Shown here: piece after piece, positions 1-13,000 of the stretch
How positions within the stretch are numbered: position 1 is the first letter of the stretch
Layout of the letters: each line of letters opens with the position of its first letter
Assembly: GCA_032718475.1 (NCBI GenBank)
Contig: JAUCBJ010002442.1
Span: forward strand, 1-64,000
Source of the DNA: Nemertoderma westbladi
Lineage: Eukaryota > Xenacoelomorpha > Nemertodermatida > Nemertodermatidae
Direction of reading: 5' to 3'
Length of the DNA stretch: 64,000 nt
The notes under the pieces: model-generated
Database searches by the model: none
What the model was told of the DNA's origin: nothing
What the model saw: only the letters and a program-made list of their open reading frames with translations
Made by a program: the position numbers and the translations under genes

Positions 1-120
1 ACTCACCTATCAAATCTCAAGAACAGAATCCCTCGTCGTCTTGAATTACAGGCGCGCAAAGTTTGAACTTTGCAGCCGGTTACCTTGGCAACTACAAGAT
101 AAAAATTCCAGAAAGACTTT
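1..120 (+). repeat. Partial arm of a dispersed foldback element
   Basis: The first ~120 bases match, at perhaps 70-75% by eye, both arms of the inverted-repeat element at 4913-5472. Shared landmarks are a cttgaattacag block, a gcaaagtt..actttg block and ccggttaccttggcaac. The window edge cuts this copy, so its other arm would lie to the left of position 1. Confidence 0.6.
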
Positions 121-990
121 TTATTACATTTCTATGACCCCTAGTCATCATATCCACCTACAAAAGTAGCATAAAAGAACTTTCTTAGGAAATATTATGA
201 AAAAAGTGCCATAAATAGAGAAAAGATCGGCCCACGCTAATTTCGGCAATCAGCTCGCTGCATGACCTGTTATTTAGTACACCTTGATCTTTATACAGTC
301 TCCATGAAAACTGCATCCAAGCTGTGGTCACACAGCCTATGCCACATCTTATGCCCAACACCACCTGGGTGCTCAACCTTCGGATTCCTCTCAAACGACG
401 AACTTCTTCATTTAAGCCATGTTGTAAAGGTGCGTGGTTTTTACTAGAATCTCTGGAGTGGCCTAAGTAAATACGCACCCACTTCAAAAATCCTCGCTAC
501 AGTGGACCGCCCATCAACCGCCGATATATCCCTGGCCAATCTGACTTGCCGACGGAGCCGCGTTGCCGCCCAATACTTATCAAATGGATTTCACCATCGT
601 CTCTGCGCCACCTCAAAGTGCTGGAGACCAGATAGCCCGTGCGTTTGCCGCTTATCTGGCAAAGTTGCCACCGCCAATTGTCATGCCCTACTCTGCCCAC
701 AAATCCAAGAGCACAACAGTACCCTTGCCCCTTAGAAGCCCTACACAGCTGACTCGGGTAATTTACATTATTTCCTTATATTCTATTACAATTTTTAGCT
801 TGTGCCAACAATTCCTTCCACTAGACAAATTTTGTATTTAATTTTATTTATTAATGTTTGTGTGTAATTAAATTAAATTTTATCAATATTACGCCCGTTG
901 GGTAATATACAAGTCATCAGCGATCATAAAAACAAATGTAATACAAAATATGGATTCCATAATTATTATGGAATCCCAAAGGAAGCGTGG
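121..990. other. Unassigned sequence, no supported gene
   Basis: Several short open frames overlap on both strands between 185 and 841. None shows a recognisable domain, consistent splice sites or a coding bias that would favour one strand. The 480-740 part is less AT-rich than its surroundings and could be an old exon or transposon remnant, but nothing identifies it. Confidence 0.4.
952..976. repeat. Perfect 12-bp-arm palindrome
   Basis: GGATTCCATAAT at 952-963 and its exact reverse complement at 965-976 are separated by one base. The palindrome lies 17 bp before the first unit of the 70-bp tandem array and could extrude as a cruciform. Confidence 0.85.
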
Positions 991-993
991 CTT

Positions 994-2534
994 GGGTGAG
1001 TACAATACAGACCAATCGTTGGTGACTCTACCAGCTAGCTGTAGCACCACGGCTACCGCGCCAGGGTGAGTACAATACAGACCAATCGTTGGTGACTCTA
1101 CCAGCTACCTGTAGCACCACGGCTACCGCGCCACGGTGAGTACAATACAGACCAATCGTTGGTGACTCTACCAGCTAGCTGTAGCACCACGGCTACCGTG
1201 TCAGGGTGAGTACAATACAGACCAATCGTTGGTGACTCTACCAGCTAGCTGTAGCACCACGGCTACCGTGCCAGGGTGAGTACAATACAGACCAATCGTT
1301 GGTGACTCTACCAGCTAGCTGTAGCACCACGGCTACCGTGCCAGGGTAAGTACAATACAGACCAATCGTTGGTGACTCTACCAGCTAGCTGTAGCACCAC
1401 GGCTACCGCGCCAGGGTGAGTACAATACAGACCAATCGTTGGTGACTCTACCAGCTACCTGTAGCACCACGGCTACCGCGCCACGGTGAGTACAATACAG
1501 ACCAATCGTTGGTGACTCTACCAGCTAGCTGTAGCACCACGGCTACCGTGCCAGGGTGAGTACAATACAGACCAATCGTTGGTGACTCTACCAGCTAGCT
1601 GTAGCACCACGGCTACCGCGCCAGGGTGAGTACAATACAGACCAATCGTTGGTGACTCTACCAGCTAGCTGTAGCACCACGGCTACCGCGCCACGGTGAG
1701 TACAATACAGACCAATCGTTGGTGACTCTACCAGCTAGCTGTAGCACCACGGCTACCGTGCCAGGGTAAGTACAATACAGACCAATCGTTGGTGACTCTA
1801 CCAGCTAGCTGTAGCACCACGGCTACCGCGCCAGGGTGAGTACAATACAGACCAATCGTTGGTGACTCTACCAGCTAGCTGTAGCACCACGGCTACCGCG
1901 CCAGGGTGAGTACAATACAGACCAATCGTTGGTGACTCTACCAGCTAGCTGTAGCACCACGGCTACCGCGCCAGGGTAAGTACAATACAGACCAATCGTT
2001 GGTGACTCTACCAGCTAGCTGTAGCACCACGGCTACCGCGCCAGGGTGAGTACAATACAGACCAATCGTTGGTGACTCTACCAGCTAGCTGTAGCACCAC
2101 GGCTACCGCGCCAGGGTAAGTACAATACAGACCAATCGTTGGTGACTCTACCAGATAGCTGTAGCACGACGGCTACCGCGCCAGGGTGAGTACAATACAG
2201 ACCAATCATTGGTGACTCTACCAGCTAGCTGTAGCACCACGGCTACCGCGCCAGGGTGAGTACAATACAGACCAATCGTTGGTGACTCTACCAGCTAGCT
2301 GTAGCACCACGGCTACCGCGCCAGGGTGAGTACAATACAGACCAATCATTGGTGACTCTACCAGCTAGCTGTAGCACCACGGCTACCGCGCCAGGGTGAG
2401 TACAATACAGACCAATCGTTGGTGACTCTACCAGCTAGCTGTAGCACCACGGCTACCGCGCCAGGGTGAGTACAATACAGACCAATCGTTGGTGACTCTA
2501 CCAGCTAGCTGTAGCACCACGGCTACCGCGCCAC
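994..2534. repeat. 70-bp minisatellite, 22 copies
   Basis: The landmark tacaatacag recurs at 1001, 1071, 1141 and so on to 2471, exactly every 70 bp, giving 22 units. Units are nearly identical, with recurring variants (gtgagt/gtaagt, ccagg/ccacg, tagct/tacct). Each unit holds the perfect palindrome CAGCTAGCTG and a CCAA-tcg-TTGG inverted pair. Seventy is not a multiple of three and stops occur, so there is no long open frame. Confidence 0.97.
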
Positions 2535-2589
2535 GCCAGTTGCGATTTCGCTATAACGGTGCGTCCACACAGCGATATGGGAACATCTG

Positions 2590-4123
2590 GGGTGGGTTGC
2601 TGGACGCCCTACTTAATCCCTATTAGTTAAAAGCGCTTTTAAAAAATTTTAAATAACGCTATTAGCTTAATAAGGTTGCTTGACACCCTTTTAACCTAAA
2701 AGCACTTTTAGTCTGCTAAAAGCGCTTTTAGTAAGACAACTATTTTCTATGGAGCCACTAATAGGGGTTAAAAGTTACTTCGAAGCACCTTTTAATTGCT
2801 ATTAAAGGCTATAACAATAATGCATTATATATTTTTGTACCATAACATCATTAATAATATCGTGTCATTTTTTGTGGCCACATTTGTTCTAGAACAATGA
2901 ATATATCAATGTTTTAATGTCAAATATATTCTAGAATAATCATACTATACTAGAACCAATATTAGAAGTTATAATGATCATTAAAAGTGACTTAAAAGCT
3001 ACGAAGTCCAAAAAACGTAGAGGGTTGACTCCTTGGCGATATATTACCCTAATTAGATTCTAGAAATAGATTATTTCGTATTATTTAATGTTTTTATTTC
3101 GGTATCTTACACATGCAAGTTTATTTTTTATTATGTCAGTGCATTTGATGTTGATGCTTGACAACATAACGCAAATGCAGTTAAATCGTGAGCGCGTATT
3201 AAGAAGTAAAGACAACCCATTTGAGGTTTTCAGTGACAAAGAATTTATCCAAAGGTTTCGGTTTGATAAATCAGCTATTATAGACATTTCAGATTTCATT
3301 CGCCACGATTTTAAGAAATATGATTAATTAATACATAATTAATATTTATTTATTAATTCAACTTTTTACTTTTATTATATTATTTATTGACGCGGGGGTG
3401 GTCTAACGCATTCCACTAGACAGGCTCGTTCGTTGTCATTCCATGCTGGCTTTCTATTTCTTTTCGCCATCTTAATGTCTAAGTTAGTATGTAGTATAAT
3501 GAGAGTCTCAGTCGTATATTTAGGCAAGTCAATCTAGCATAAGACCCAAAATATATTTCCTTCCTATCATAAATTTTAGTGACAGAAAAATTTATTTTCT
3601 AATCACATTTTCTACATTTCTAAGTTCGAACGCAGATCGAATACTGTAGGACCGTAATACATACAGTACATATAATTTGTATGAAATTATGTAAATAAAT
3701 AAATCAATTTATAAACGCAAAAGTATATCTCTGTCATTGCGTTATAAAAGTTTTAGTTTTAAGTTTAGGAGTTTAGTTTTAGCGAATTAGTTTTTGTTTA
3801 CACGTTTTCCCCTTCTTTTCCTTGATTGAATGGACTACTTGTGGGCCTTTATTATTTTTTACAATTAATATTTAATACTCAAACTTTAATTCTAGAAATA
3901 GTGATAGAGCTATAGTGATGAGATGGTATTATTTATTATTTAATTACTAATAGCGCTATTAAAGCCCTATTAGCACTAATAATCCTATTAGTAAAAAGGG
4001 CTATTAATAATGTTTCAGCCAACGCTTTTTAAAGTCGCTATTTACTAATAGCACTATTAGTGCTAATAGCCCTTTTAATCCTAATAGCGCTTTTCCACTA
4101 ATAGCGCGTCCAGCAACAAACCC
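2590..4123. mobile_element. PIF/Harbinger-type DNA transposon, internally deleted
   Basis: The left end starts GGGTGGGTTGCTGGACGC (2590-2607) and the right end is the inverse of GGGTTTGTTGCTGGACGC (4106-4123). The element is flanked by identical CTG trinucleotides at 2587-2589 and 4124-4126. A 3-bp CWG target duplication is typical of animal Harbinger elements. Subterminal regions are dense in agcgctattag/aaaagcgctttt motifs on both sides, continuing the inverted repeat in degenerate form for 100-180 bp. Inside is a transposase N-terminal fragment (3088-3327). At 1,534 bp, and without the DDE domain, the copy is non-autonomous. Confidence 0.85.
3088..3327 (+). pseudogene. Harbinger (HARBI1-like) transposase N-terminal fragment
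   Basis: The 79-codon frame contains RSKDNPFEVFSDKEFIQRFR followed by FDKSAIIDISDFIR. This matches the start of PIF/Harbinger transposases, where an 'NPF..(F/Y).D.EF..RFR..K..I..I...I' pattern precedes the DDE nuclease domain. Full-length family members are about 350-450 residues; here the frame stops after FIRHDFKKYD and no DDE motifs follow before the right terminus at 4123. It therefore cannot encode a working transposase. The fragment sits mid-element, consistent with deletion of most of the gene. Identification rests on motif recognition, not a database search. Confidence 0.75.
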
Positions 4124-4912
4124 CTGCTTTATGTTGAGGATTAAAGAGGACCCGTATTCAACCTTGGGAGTAAGGGTCCCGCGCTGTCTTACAAGAGAGG
4201 CGAATTCGGGTTGCTTTCGATATTTTCTGTTACACGCTCCCCGATCACATTACATTTTACAAGGGCATTTGTTGAGTTTCGCGGTAATTTAATTTGAGTT
4301 AGTAAAGATTCCACATTGAAAGTCGAATTGATTTCTCCATAATATGGGATTTTCCAAATTAAATAAATGTCCAAATTCTTATTAACAAATTTCCCAAATA
4401 CTAAGCCGTCCATGGTCGTCAGATGCGGATCTACCACACCGACTATATATAGCATAACAAATTTATTGATGTAATCATAAAAAGTACGGGATTAATGGAT
4501 TCACCCCGCGGCGTTTTGAACAAGCCCCCCCCCCCTCACCCCCCCCCCCCCCCCCCCTGCCCCCTTGGGAGGCTGTATCAAACACGGGAGCGATATAATA
4601 ACTATCGCTTGATTACTTCTACTATTTGACTATCGTAGGGCTGAATATAAATCGTGTTGGAGTGGCGAGAATATCATCAACGTCTTCATCAGATCAAATA
4701 TTGATATTAATTATTTGATGGACTATGAATTGCCTTTGTTACAATGTCCCATTGGCATGGGAATTGAACCAAGGCAATACTTACAACAGCAAGATTTCTG
4801 GTTTTTCCGTATTTTTTGCTCTATTTTCATAATATTTGCATCATATCACTCGGCAAATAATAAATTGGTTGTTGGTTATGACAGCTAACCTAAAGTTCAT
4901 GATTCAGTCTCT
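4124..4912. other. Unassigned sequence; one 88-codon frame on minus
   Basis: A minus-strand frame at 4455-4189 (MLYIVGVVDPHLTTMDG..., ending NSPLL) extends upstream without a stop to about 4493. It has a non-repetitive amino-acid composition, but I recognise no family and see no clear splice sites. A tRNA B-box-like sequence (inverse of ggttcaattcc, 4750-4760) hints at a SINE remnant on the minus strand. Nothing else is supported. Confidence 0.3.
4525..4564. repeat. Interrupted poly-C tract
   Basis: Runs of 11 and 19 C are separated by tca, then tg and five more C. Homopolymers of this kind recur at 19315, 34017 and 36615 and are likely sites of length error. Confidence 0.95.
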
Positions 4913-5472
4913 ATATTGTTGTTACCAGGAAACCGGGTGCTTTACAACTTTCTGAGTCTGTAATTCAAGATGGTTTTAGGTCTGTTTTAAGATTTTGTAG
5001 GTGGGAAAAGGAAATAAAAGTCTATCAAAATATTTGACATTGTGTTACCATGGTAATTAAGATAATGACAAATTTCAACAATTTCTTAGAAATTATATAG
5101 AACACTATAGGATTTGGCAGTTTAAATAATAAGTACAGTTTTTCCATCTTATATTATACAAGTCGTAATTTGCGAATTACATTTTATACATGTGAATGAA
5201 TATGCGCTTAAAATCAAAACTGTCCAATCAGATAGCAAAACTTATACTATAATACTGATTTGAACATTCCAGAATATTAAATAGCAGTTATCAAATAATA
5301 AAACTCATTGGCGTTTGTCAAGAAAGCTATGGATTGTTCTCAAATATAATTGTCAAATATTGTGATTGACTTTTCTTTACTCCCATACCAACAAATCTTA
5401 AGATCTGAGTACTTGTAATAACGGCGTGCAAAGTTGGTACTTTGAACACGGTAACCTTGGTAACAACAATAT
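4913..5472. mobile_element. Foldback (inverted-repeat) element
   Basis: The left arm (4913-5042) reads atattgttgttaccagg...ggtctgttttaag...tcaaaatatttgacat. The right arm (5350-5472) is its imperfect reverse complement: tgtcaaatattgtgattg...cttaagat...ggtaaccttggtaacaac. Arms are ~125 bp at roughly 70-75% identity by eye and enclose ~300 bp of unique AT-rich DNA with no transposase. A third arm copy lies at the window start, so this is a dispersed family. Confidence 0.65.
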
Positions 5473-6125
5473 GAAAATGAAATAAATTTCCCCATTCGAA
5501 ACACTTTCATATACACCATAATCAACGAATCAAGCTTAATATACTACTTACTGCTAGTATGATACTACAACAATAAATAGATAACTACCAGTGAATATAG
5601 AATGACCGCAATAAGATAGCGGTTAACAATATGACGTATCGTATATATATTTATTCTCGCCATTAATCAAGGGTCATTACTGTCACCGAATTGAAGTTAA
5701 TTTGCTTTTTGTTGGATTTATTAACAGTCTCTGTCCCTTGGATAATCCAATTTTTTACTTCACTGAAAGGGTGCATTAGTTAAATAACTTCCATTCCACA
5801 TAGTGCAGTTGTTGTGTTAGTAATATAAATGTCAATTAATTAAGTAATAAAATAATACAACTGCAATTTACGTAAAATACCGCGACGTTATTCTGCGGCT
5901 GATTCTCCTGGTGTTTAGTTTAGTTAGATCGTAAGCTGCACTTATCTTTTCGGCCACCCAAGATAAAATTTTGTAACCATGAGATGAGATTTTACGAAAT
6001 TTGGGTTGAAGTGCGGAATTTATCATAGAACATTAAACCATAAAACTTTATCATGAAAATTATCATGCACGATGAATCGAATGGATGTATTTTCAAAAGA
6101 AAGGATGTATTTTCAAAACGTAAAA
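5473..6125. other. AT-rich sequence, nothing recognised
   Basis: No frame, splice pattern, inverted termini or tandem structure stands out here. Confidence 0.5.
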
Positions 6126-6515
6126 ATTGTGTGCCATGTAGGAGGGAGTGGTGTACCATGTAGAAGGCTGTGGTGTGCCATATAAGAGGCAGTGGTGTGC
6201 TATGTATGAGGCCGTGGTGTGCCATGTAGGAGGCAGTGGTGTGCCATGTAGGAGGCAGTTGTGTGCCATAAGAGGCAGAGGTGTGCCATGTAGGAGGCAG
6301 TTGTGTGTCATATGAGGCAGTGGTGTGCATGTAGGAGGTAGTTGTGTCATGTAAGAGGCAGGGGAGTGCCGTGTAGGAGGCAGTGGTGTGCCATGTAGGA
6401 GGCAGTGGTGTGCCATATACGAGGCAGTGGTATGACTTAATGAGGCAGTGTGGTGTGTCATCTAGGAGGCAGTGGTGTGACTTATAGGAGGCAGTGGTGT
6501 GGCATGTATGAGGCA
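6126..6515. repeat. Degenerate ~22-bp minisatellite
   Basis: About 17-18 diverged units of the form tgtgccatgtaggaggcagt plus gg, with units of 20-24 bp. Because units vary and few stops occur, minus-strand frames of 122 and 179 codons read a threonine/histidine/proline-rich repeat. These are by-products of the array, not genes. Confidence 0.85.
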
Positions 6516-6520
6516 CGATA

Positions 6521-6794
6521 GTAGCGCCCATGTGAAGAATACCAGGATTTCACTTCTCGGTCGACTTTTTATTGGAATTTTATATATGAAGATTTTTAAT
6601 TATTTTTAATTTATCTTTATTAAGTGTTTTATAGCGCTTATTTCTTATAACCTGTACATATACTAATTCGTTTATTGTTTTGTGTTACTGCCTTCTGTAA
6701 CCTGTGTTTTTGGTGAAAACCTGGTATTCTTCACATGGGGGTAACTGCAAAGTGAAATATAACGGCAGAAAGTCTGGTATTCTTCACATGGGCC
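6521..6794. mobile_element. Small MITE-like inverted-repeat element
   Basis: CCCATGTGAAGAATACCAG at the left end (from 6527) is present as its exact inverse at 6773-6792, and again internally at 6721-6739. The 7-bp sequence cacgata lies just outside each end (6514-6520 and 6795-6801), a plausible target duplication. There is no coding content. It abuts the 22-bp array, with the left cacgata lying at the array edge. Confidence 0.6.
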
Positions 6795-7087
6795 CACGAT
6801 AAATTATAGGGCATAACAATTTTACATTCTAGATTTTTCTGTAAAAGGTACTGTATAAATATCTGAGGACTAATTTACTTATAGAGGATTTGATTTATTG
6901 AATCATAAATAAATAATTTAACATAGTCTCCTGACACTCCTCTTCTTAGGAGGATTTAGACTAGGAACGGAATGGGTGGCTTAGACTATGAACAATATGG
7001 TTGTTTATTGCCTCAATATCTTTCAGTTATTCGTAAAATTACATTCATAGAGCGCCCCGCGATGTATAAGGTAAAGGCGATAAAGAG

Positions 7088-10000
7088 TAATTGTTAGGTT
7101 GCTGTGGCATGTTAATCTAACTATGGTAAGCGTCACACGATCGCAACAACTAATTGTTAGGTTGCTGTGGCATGTTAATCTAACTGTGGTGAGCGTCACA
7201 CGATCGCAACAACTAATTGTTAGGTTGCTGTGGCATGTTAATCTAACTGTGGTGAGCGTCACACGATCGCAACAACTAATTGTTAGGTTGCTGTGGCATG
7301 TTAATCTAACTGTGGTGAGCGTCACACGATCGCAACAACTAATTGTTAGGTTGCTGTGGCATGTTAATCTAACTGTGGTGAGCGTCACACGATCGCAACA
7401 ACTAATTGTTAGGTTGCTGTGGCATGTTAATCTAACTGTGGTGAGCGTCACACGATCGCAACAACTAATTGTTAGGTTGCTGTGGCATGTTAATCTAACT
7501 GTGGTGAGCGTCACACGATCGCAACAACTAATTGTTAGGTTGCTGTGGCATGTTAATCTAACTGTGGTAAGCGTCACACGATCACAACAACTAATTGTTA
7601 GGTTGCTGTGGCATGTTAATCTAACTGTGGTAAGCGTCACACGATCGCAACAACTAATTGTTAGGTTGCTGTGGCATGTTAATCTAACTGTGGTAAGCGT
7701 CACACGATCGCAACAACTAATTGTTAGGTTGCTGTGGCATGTTAATCTAACTGTGGTGAGCGTCACACGATCGCAACAACTAATTGTTAGGTTGCTGTGG
7801 CATGTTAATCTAACTGTGGTGAGCGTCACACGATCGCAACAACTAATTGTTAGGTTGCTGTGGCATGTTAATCTAACTGTGGTAAGCGTCACACGACCGC
7901 AACAACTAATTGTTAGGTTGCTGTGGCATGTTAATCTAACTGTGGTGAGCGTCACACGATCGCAACAACTAATTGTTAGGTTGCTGTGGCATGTTAATCT
8001 AACTGTGGTGAGCGTCACACGATCGCAACAACTAATTGTTAGGTTGCTGTGGCATGTTAATCTAACTGTGGTGAGCGTCACACGATCGCAACAACTAATT
8101 GTTAGGTTGCTGTGGCATGTTAATCTAACTGTGGTAAGCGTCACACGACCGCAACAACTAATTGTTAGGTTGCTGTGGCATGTTAATCTAACTGTGGTGA
8201 GCGTCACACGATCGCAACAACTAATTGTTAGGTTGCTGTGGCATGTTAATCTAACTGTGGTGAGCGTCACACGATCGCAACAACTAATTGTTAGGTTGCT
8301 GTGGCATGTTAATCTAACTGTGGTAAGCGTCACACGATCGCAACAACTAATTGTTAGGTTGCTGTGGCATGTTAATCTAACTGTGGTAAGCGTCACACGA
8401 CCGCAACAACTAATTGTTAGGTTGCTGTGGCATGTTAATCTAACTGTGGTAAGCGTCACACGATCGCAACAACTAATTGTTAGGTTGCTGTGGCATGTTA
8501 ATCTAACTGTGGTGAGCGTCACACGATCGCAACAACTAATTGTTAGGTTGCTGTGGCATGTTAATCTAACTGTGGTGAGCGTCACACGATCGCAACAACT
8601 AATTGTTAGGTTGCTGTGGCATGTTAATCTAACTGTGGTGAGCGTCACACGATCGCAACAACTAATTGTTAGGTTGCTGTGGCATGTTAATCTAACTGTG
8701 GTAAGCGTCACACGACCGCAACAACTAATTGTTAGGTTGCTGTGGCATGTTAATCTAACTGTGGTGAGCGTCACACGATCGCAACAACTAATTGTTAGGT
8801 TGCTGTGGCATGTTAATCTAACTGTGGTGAGCGTCACACGACCGCAACAACTAATTGTTAGGTTGCTGTGGCATGTTAATCTAACTGTGGTGAGCGTCAC
8901 ACGACCGCAACAACTAATTGTTATGTTGCTGTGGCATGTTAATCTAACTGTGGTAAGCGTCACACGATCGCAACAACTAATTGTTAGGTTGCTGTGGCAT
9001 GTTAATCTAACTGTGGTGAGCGTCACACGACCGCAACAACTAATTGTTAGGTTGCTGTGGCATGTTAATCTAACTGTGGTGAGCGTCACACGATCGCAAC
9101 AACTAATTGTTAGGTTGCTGTGGCATGTTAATCTAACTGTGGTAAGCGTCACACGACCGCAACAACTAATTGTTAGGTTGCTGTGGCATGTTAATCTAAC
9201 TGTGGTAAGCGTCACACGATCGCAACAACTAATTGTTAGGTTGCTGTGGCATGTTAATCTAACTGTGGTAAGCGTCACACGACCGCAACAACTAATTGTT
9301 AGGTTGCTGTGGCATGTTAATCTAACTGTGGTGAGCGTCACACGATCGCAACAACTAATTGTTAGGTTGCTGTGGCATGTTAATCTAACTGTGGTAAGCG
9401 TCACACGATCGCAACAACTAATTGTTAGGTTGCTGTGGCATGTTAATCTAACTGTGGTGAGCGTCACACGCAACAACTAATTGTTAGGTTGCTGTGGCAT
9501 GTTAATCTAACTGTGGTAAGCGTCACACGATCGCAACAACTAATTGTTAGGTTGCTGTGGCATGTTAATCTAACTGTGGTGAGCGTCACACGATCGCAAC
9601 AACTAATTGTTAGGTTGCTGTGGCATGTTAATCTAACTGTGGTAAGCGTCACACGATCGCAACAACTAATTGTTAGGTTGCTGTGGCATGTTAATCTAAC
9701 TGTGGTAAGCGTCACACGATCGCAACAACTAATTGTTAGGTTGCTGTGGCATGTTAATCTAACTGTGGTAAGCGTCACACGACCGCAACAACTAATTGTT
9801 AGGTTGCTGTGGCATGTTAATCTAACTGTGGTAAGCGTCACACGATCGCAACAACTAATTGTTAGGTTGCTGTGGCATGTTAATCTAACTGTGGTGAGCG
9901 TCACACGATCGCAACAACTAATTGTTAGGTTGCTGTGGCATGTTAATCTAACTGTGGTGAGCGTCACACGATCGCAACAACTAATTGTTAGGTTGCTGTG

Positions 10001-13000
10001 GCATGTTAATCTAACTGTGGTGAGCGTCACACGATCGCAACAACTAATTGTTAGGTTGCTGTGGCATGTTAATCTAACTGTGGTGAGCGTCACACGATCG
10101 CAACAACTAATTGTTAGGTTGCTGTGGCATGTTAATCTAACTGTGGTGAGCGTCACACGATCGCAACAACTAATTGTTAGGTTGCTGTGGCATGTTAATC
10201 TAACTGTGGTGAGCGTCACACGATCGCAACAACTAATTGTTAGGTTGCTGTGGCATGTTAATCTAACTGTGGTAAGCGTCACACGATCGCAACAACTAAT
10301 TGTTAGGTTGCTGTGGCATGTTAATCTAACTGTGGTAAGCGTCACACGATCGCAACAACTAATTGTTAGGTTGCTGTGGCATGTTAATCTAACTGTGGTA
10401 AGCGTCACACGATCGCAACAACTAATTGTTAGGTTGCTGTGGCATGTTAATCTAACTGTGGTGAGCGTCACACGATCGCAACAACTAATTGTTAGGTTGC
10501 TGTGGCATGTTAATCTAACTGTGGTGAGCGTCACACGATCGCAACAACTAATTGTTAGGTTGCTGTGGCATGTTAATCTAACTGTGGTAAGCGTCACACG
10601 ACCGCAACAACTAATTGTTAGGTTGCTGTGGCATGTTAATCTAACTGTGGTGAGCGTCACACGATCGCAACAACTAATTGTTAGGTTGCTGTGGCATGTT
10701 AATCTAACTGTGGTGAGCGTCACACGATCGCAACAACTAATTGTTAGGTTGCTGTGGCATGTTAATCTAACTGTGGTGAGCGTCACACGATCGCAACAAC
10801 TAATTGTTAGGTTGCTGTGGCATGTTAATCTAACTGTGGTAAGCGTCACACGACCGCAACAACTAATTGTTAGGTTGCTGTGGCATGTTAATCTAACTGT
10901 GGTGAGCGTCACACGATCGCAACAACTAATTGTTAGGTTGCTGTGGCATGTTAATCTAACTGTGGTGAGCGTCACACGATCGCAACAACTAATTGTTAGG
11001 TTGCTGTGGCATGTTAATCTAACTGTGGTAAGCGTCACACGATCGCAACAACTAATTGTTAGGTTGCTGTGGCATGTTAATCTAACTGTGGTAAGCGTCA
11101 CACGACCGCAACAACTAATTGTTAGGTTGCTGTGGCATGTTAATCTAACTGTGGTAAGCGTCACACGATCGCAACAACTAATTGTTAGGTTGCTGTGGCA
11201 TGTTAATCTAACTGTGGTGAGCGTCACACGATCGCAACAACTAATTGTTAGGTTGCTGTGGCATGTTAATCTAACTGTGGTGAGCGTCACACGATCGCAA
11301 CAACTAATTGTTAGGTTGCTGTGGCATGTTAATCTAACTGTGGTAAGCGTCACACGACCGCAACAACTAATTGTTAGGTTGCTGTGGCATGTTAATCTAA
11401 CTGTGGTGAGCGTCACACGATCGCAACAACTAATTGTTAGGTTGCTGTGGCATGTTAATCTAACTGTGGTGAGCGTCACACGACCGCAACAACTAATTGT
11501 TAGGTTGCTGTGGCATGTTAATCTAACTGTGGTGAGCGTCACACGACCGCAACAACTAATTGTTATGTTGCTGTGGCATGTTAATCTAACTGTGGTAAGC
11601 GTCACACGATCGCAACAACTAATTGTTAGGTTGCTGTGGCATGTTAATCTAACTGTGGTGAGCGTCACACGACCGCAACAACTAATTGTTAGGTTGCTGT
11701 GGCATGTTAATCTAACTGTGGTGAGCGTCACACGATCGCAACAACTAATTGTTAGGTTGCTGTGGCATGTTAATCTAACTGTGGTAAGCGTCACACGACC
11801 GCAACAACTAATTGTTAGGTTGCTGTGGCATGTTAATCTAACTGTGGTAAGCGTCACACGATCGCAACAACTAATTGTTAGGTTGCTGTGGCATGTTAAT
11901 CTAACTGTGGTAAGCGTCACACGACCGCAACAACTAATTGTTAGGTTGCTGTGGCATGTTAATCTAACTGTGGTGAGCGTCACACGATCGCAACAACTAA
12001 TTGTTAGGTTGCTGTGGCATGTTAATCTAACTGTGGTAAGCGTCACACGATCGCAACAACTAATTGTTAGGTTGCTGTGGCATGTTAATCTAACTGTGGT
12101 GAGCGTCACACGCAACAACTAATTGTTAGGTTGCTGTGGCATGTTAATCTAACTGTGGTAAGCGTCACACGATCGCAACAACTAATTGTTAGGTTGCTGT
12201 GGCATGTTAATCTAACTGTGGTGAGCGTCACACGATCGCAACAACTAATTGTTAGGTTGCTGTGGCATGTTAATCTAACTGTGGTAAGCGTCACACGATC
12301 GCAACAACTAATTGTTAGGTTGCTGTGGCATGTTAATCTAACTGTGGTAAGCGTCACACGATCGCAACAACTAATTGTTAGGTTGCTGTGGCATGTTAAT
12401 CTAACTGTGGTAAGCGTCACACGACCGCAACAACTAATTGTTAGGTTGCTGTGGCATGTTAATCTAACTGTGGTGAGCGTCACACGATCGCAACAACTAA
12501 TTGTTAGGTTGCTGTGGCATGTTAATCTAACTGTGGTAAGCGTCACACGATCGCAACAACTAATTGTTAGGTTGCTGTGGCATGTTAATCTAACTGTGGT
12601 GAGCGTCACACGCAACAACTAATTGTTAGGTTGCTGTGGCATGTTAATCTAACTGTGGTAAGCGTCACACGATCGCAACAACTAATTGTTAGGTTGCTGT
12701 GGCATGTTAATCTAACTGTGGTGAGCGTCACACGCAACAACTAATTGTTAGGTTGCTGTGGCATGTTAATCTAACTGTGGTGAGCGTCACACGACCGCAA
12801 CAACTAATTGTTATGTTGCTGTGGCATGTTAATCTAACTGTGGTGAGCGTCACACGACCGCAACAACTTATTGTTAGGTTGCTGTGGCATGTTAATCTAA
12901 CTGTGGTGAGCGTCACACGACCGCAACAACTAATTGTTAGGTTGCTGTGGCATGTTAATCTAACTGTGGTAAGCGTCACACGATCACAACAACTAATTGT

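Noticed and set aside
4189-4493. Minus-strand 88-codon frame as an exon
   Set aside because: Non-repetitive but no family recognised and no convincing acceptor or donor. Left as unassigned.
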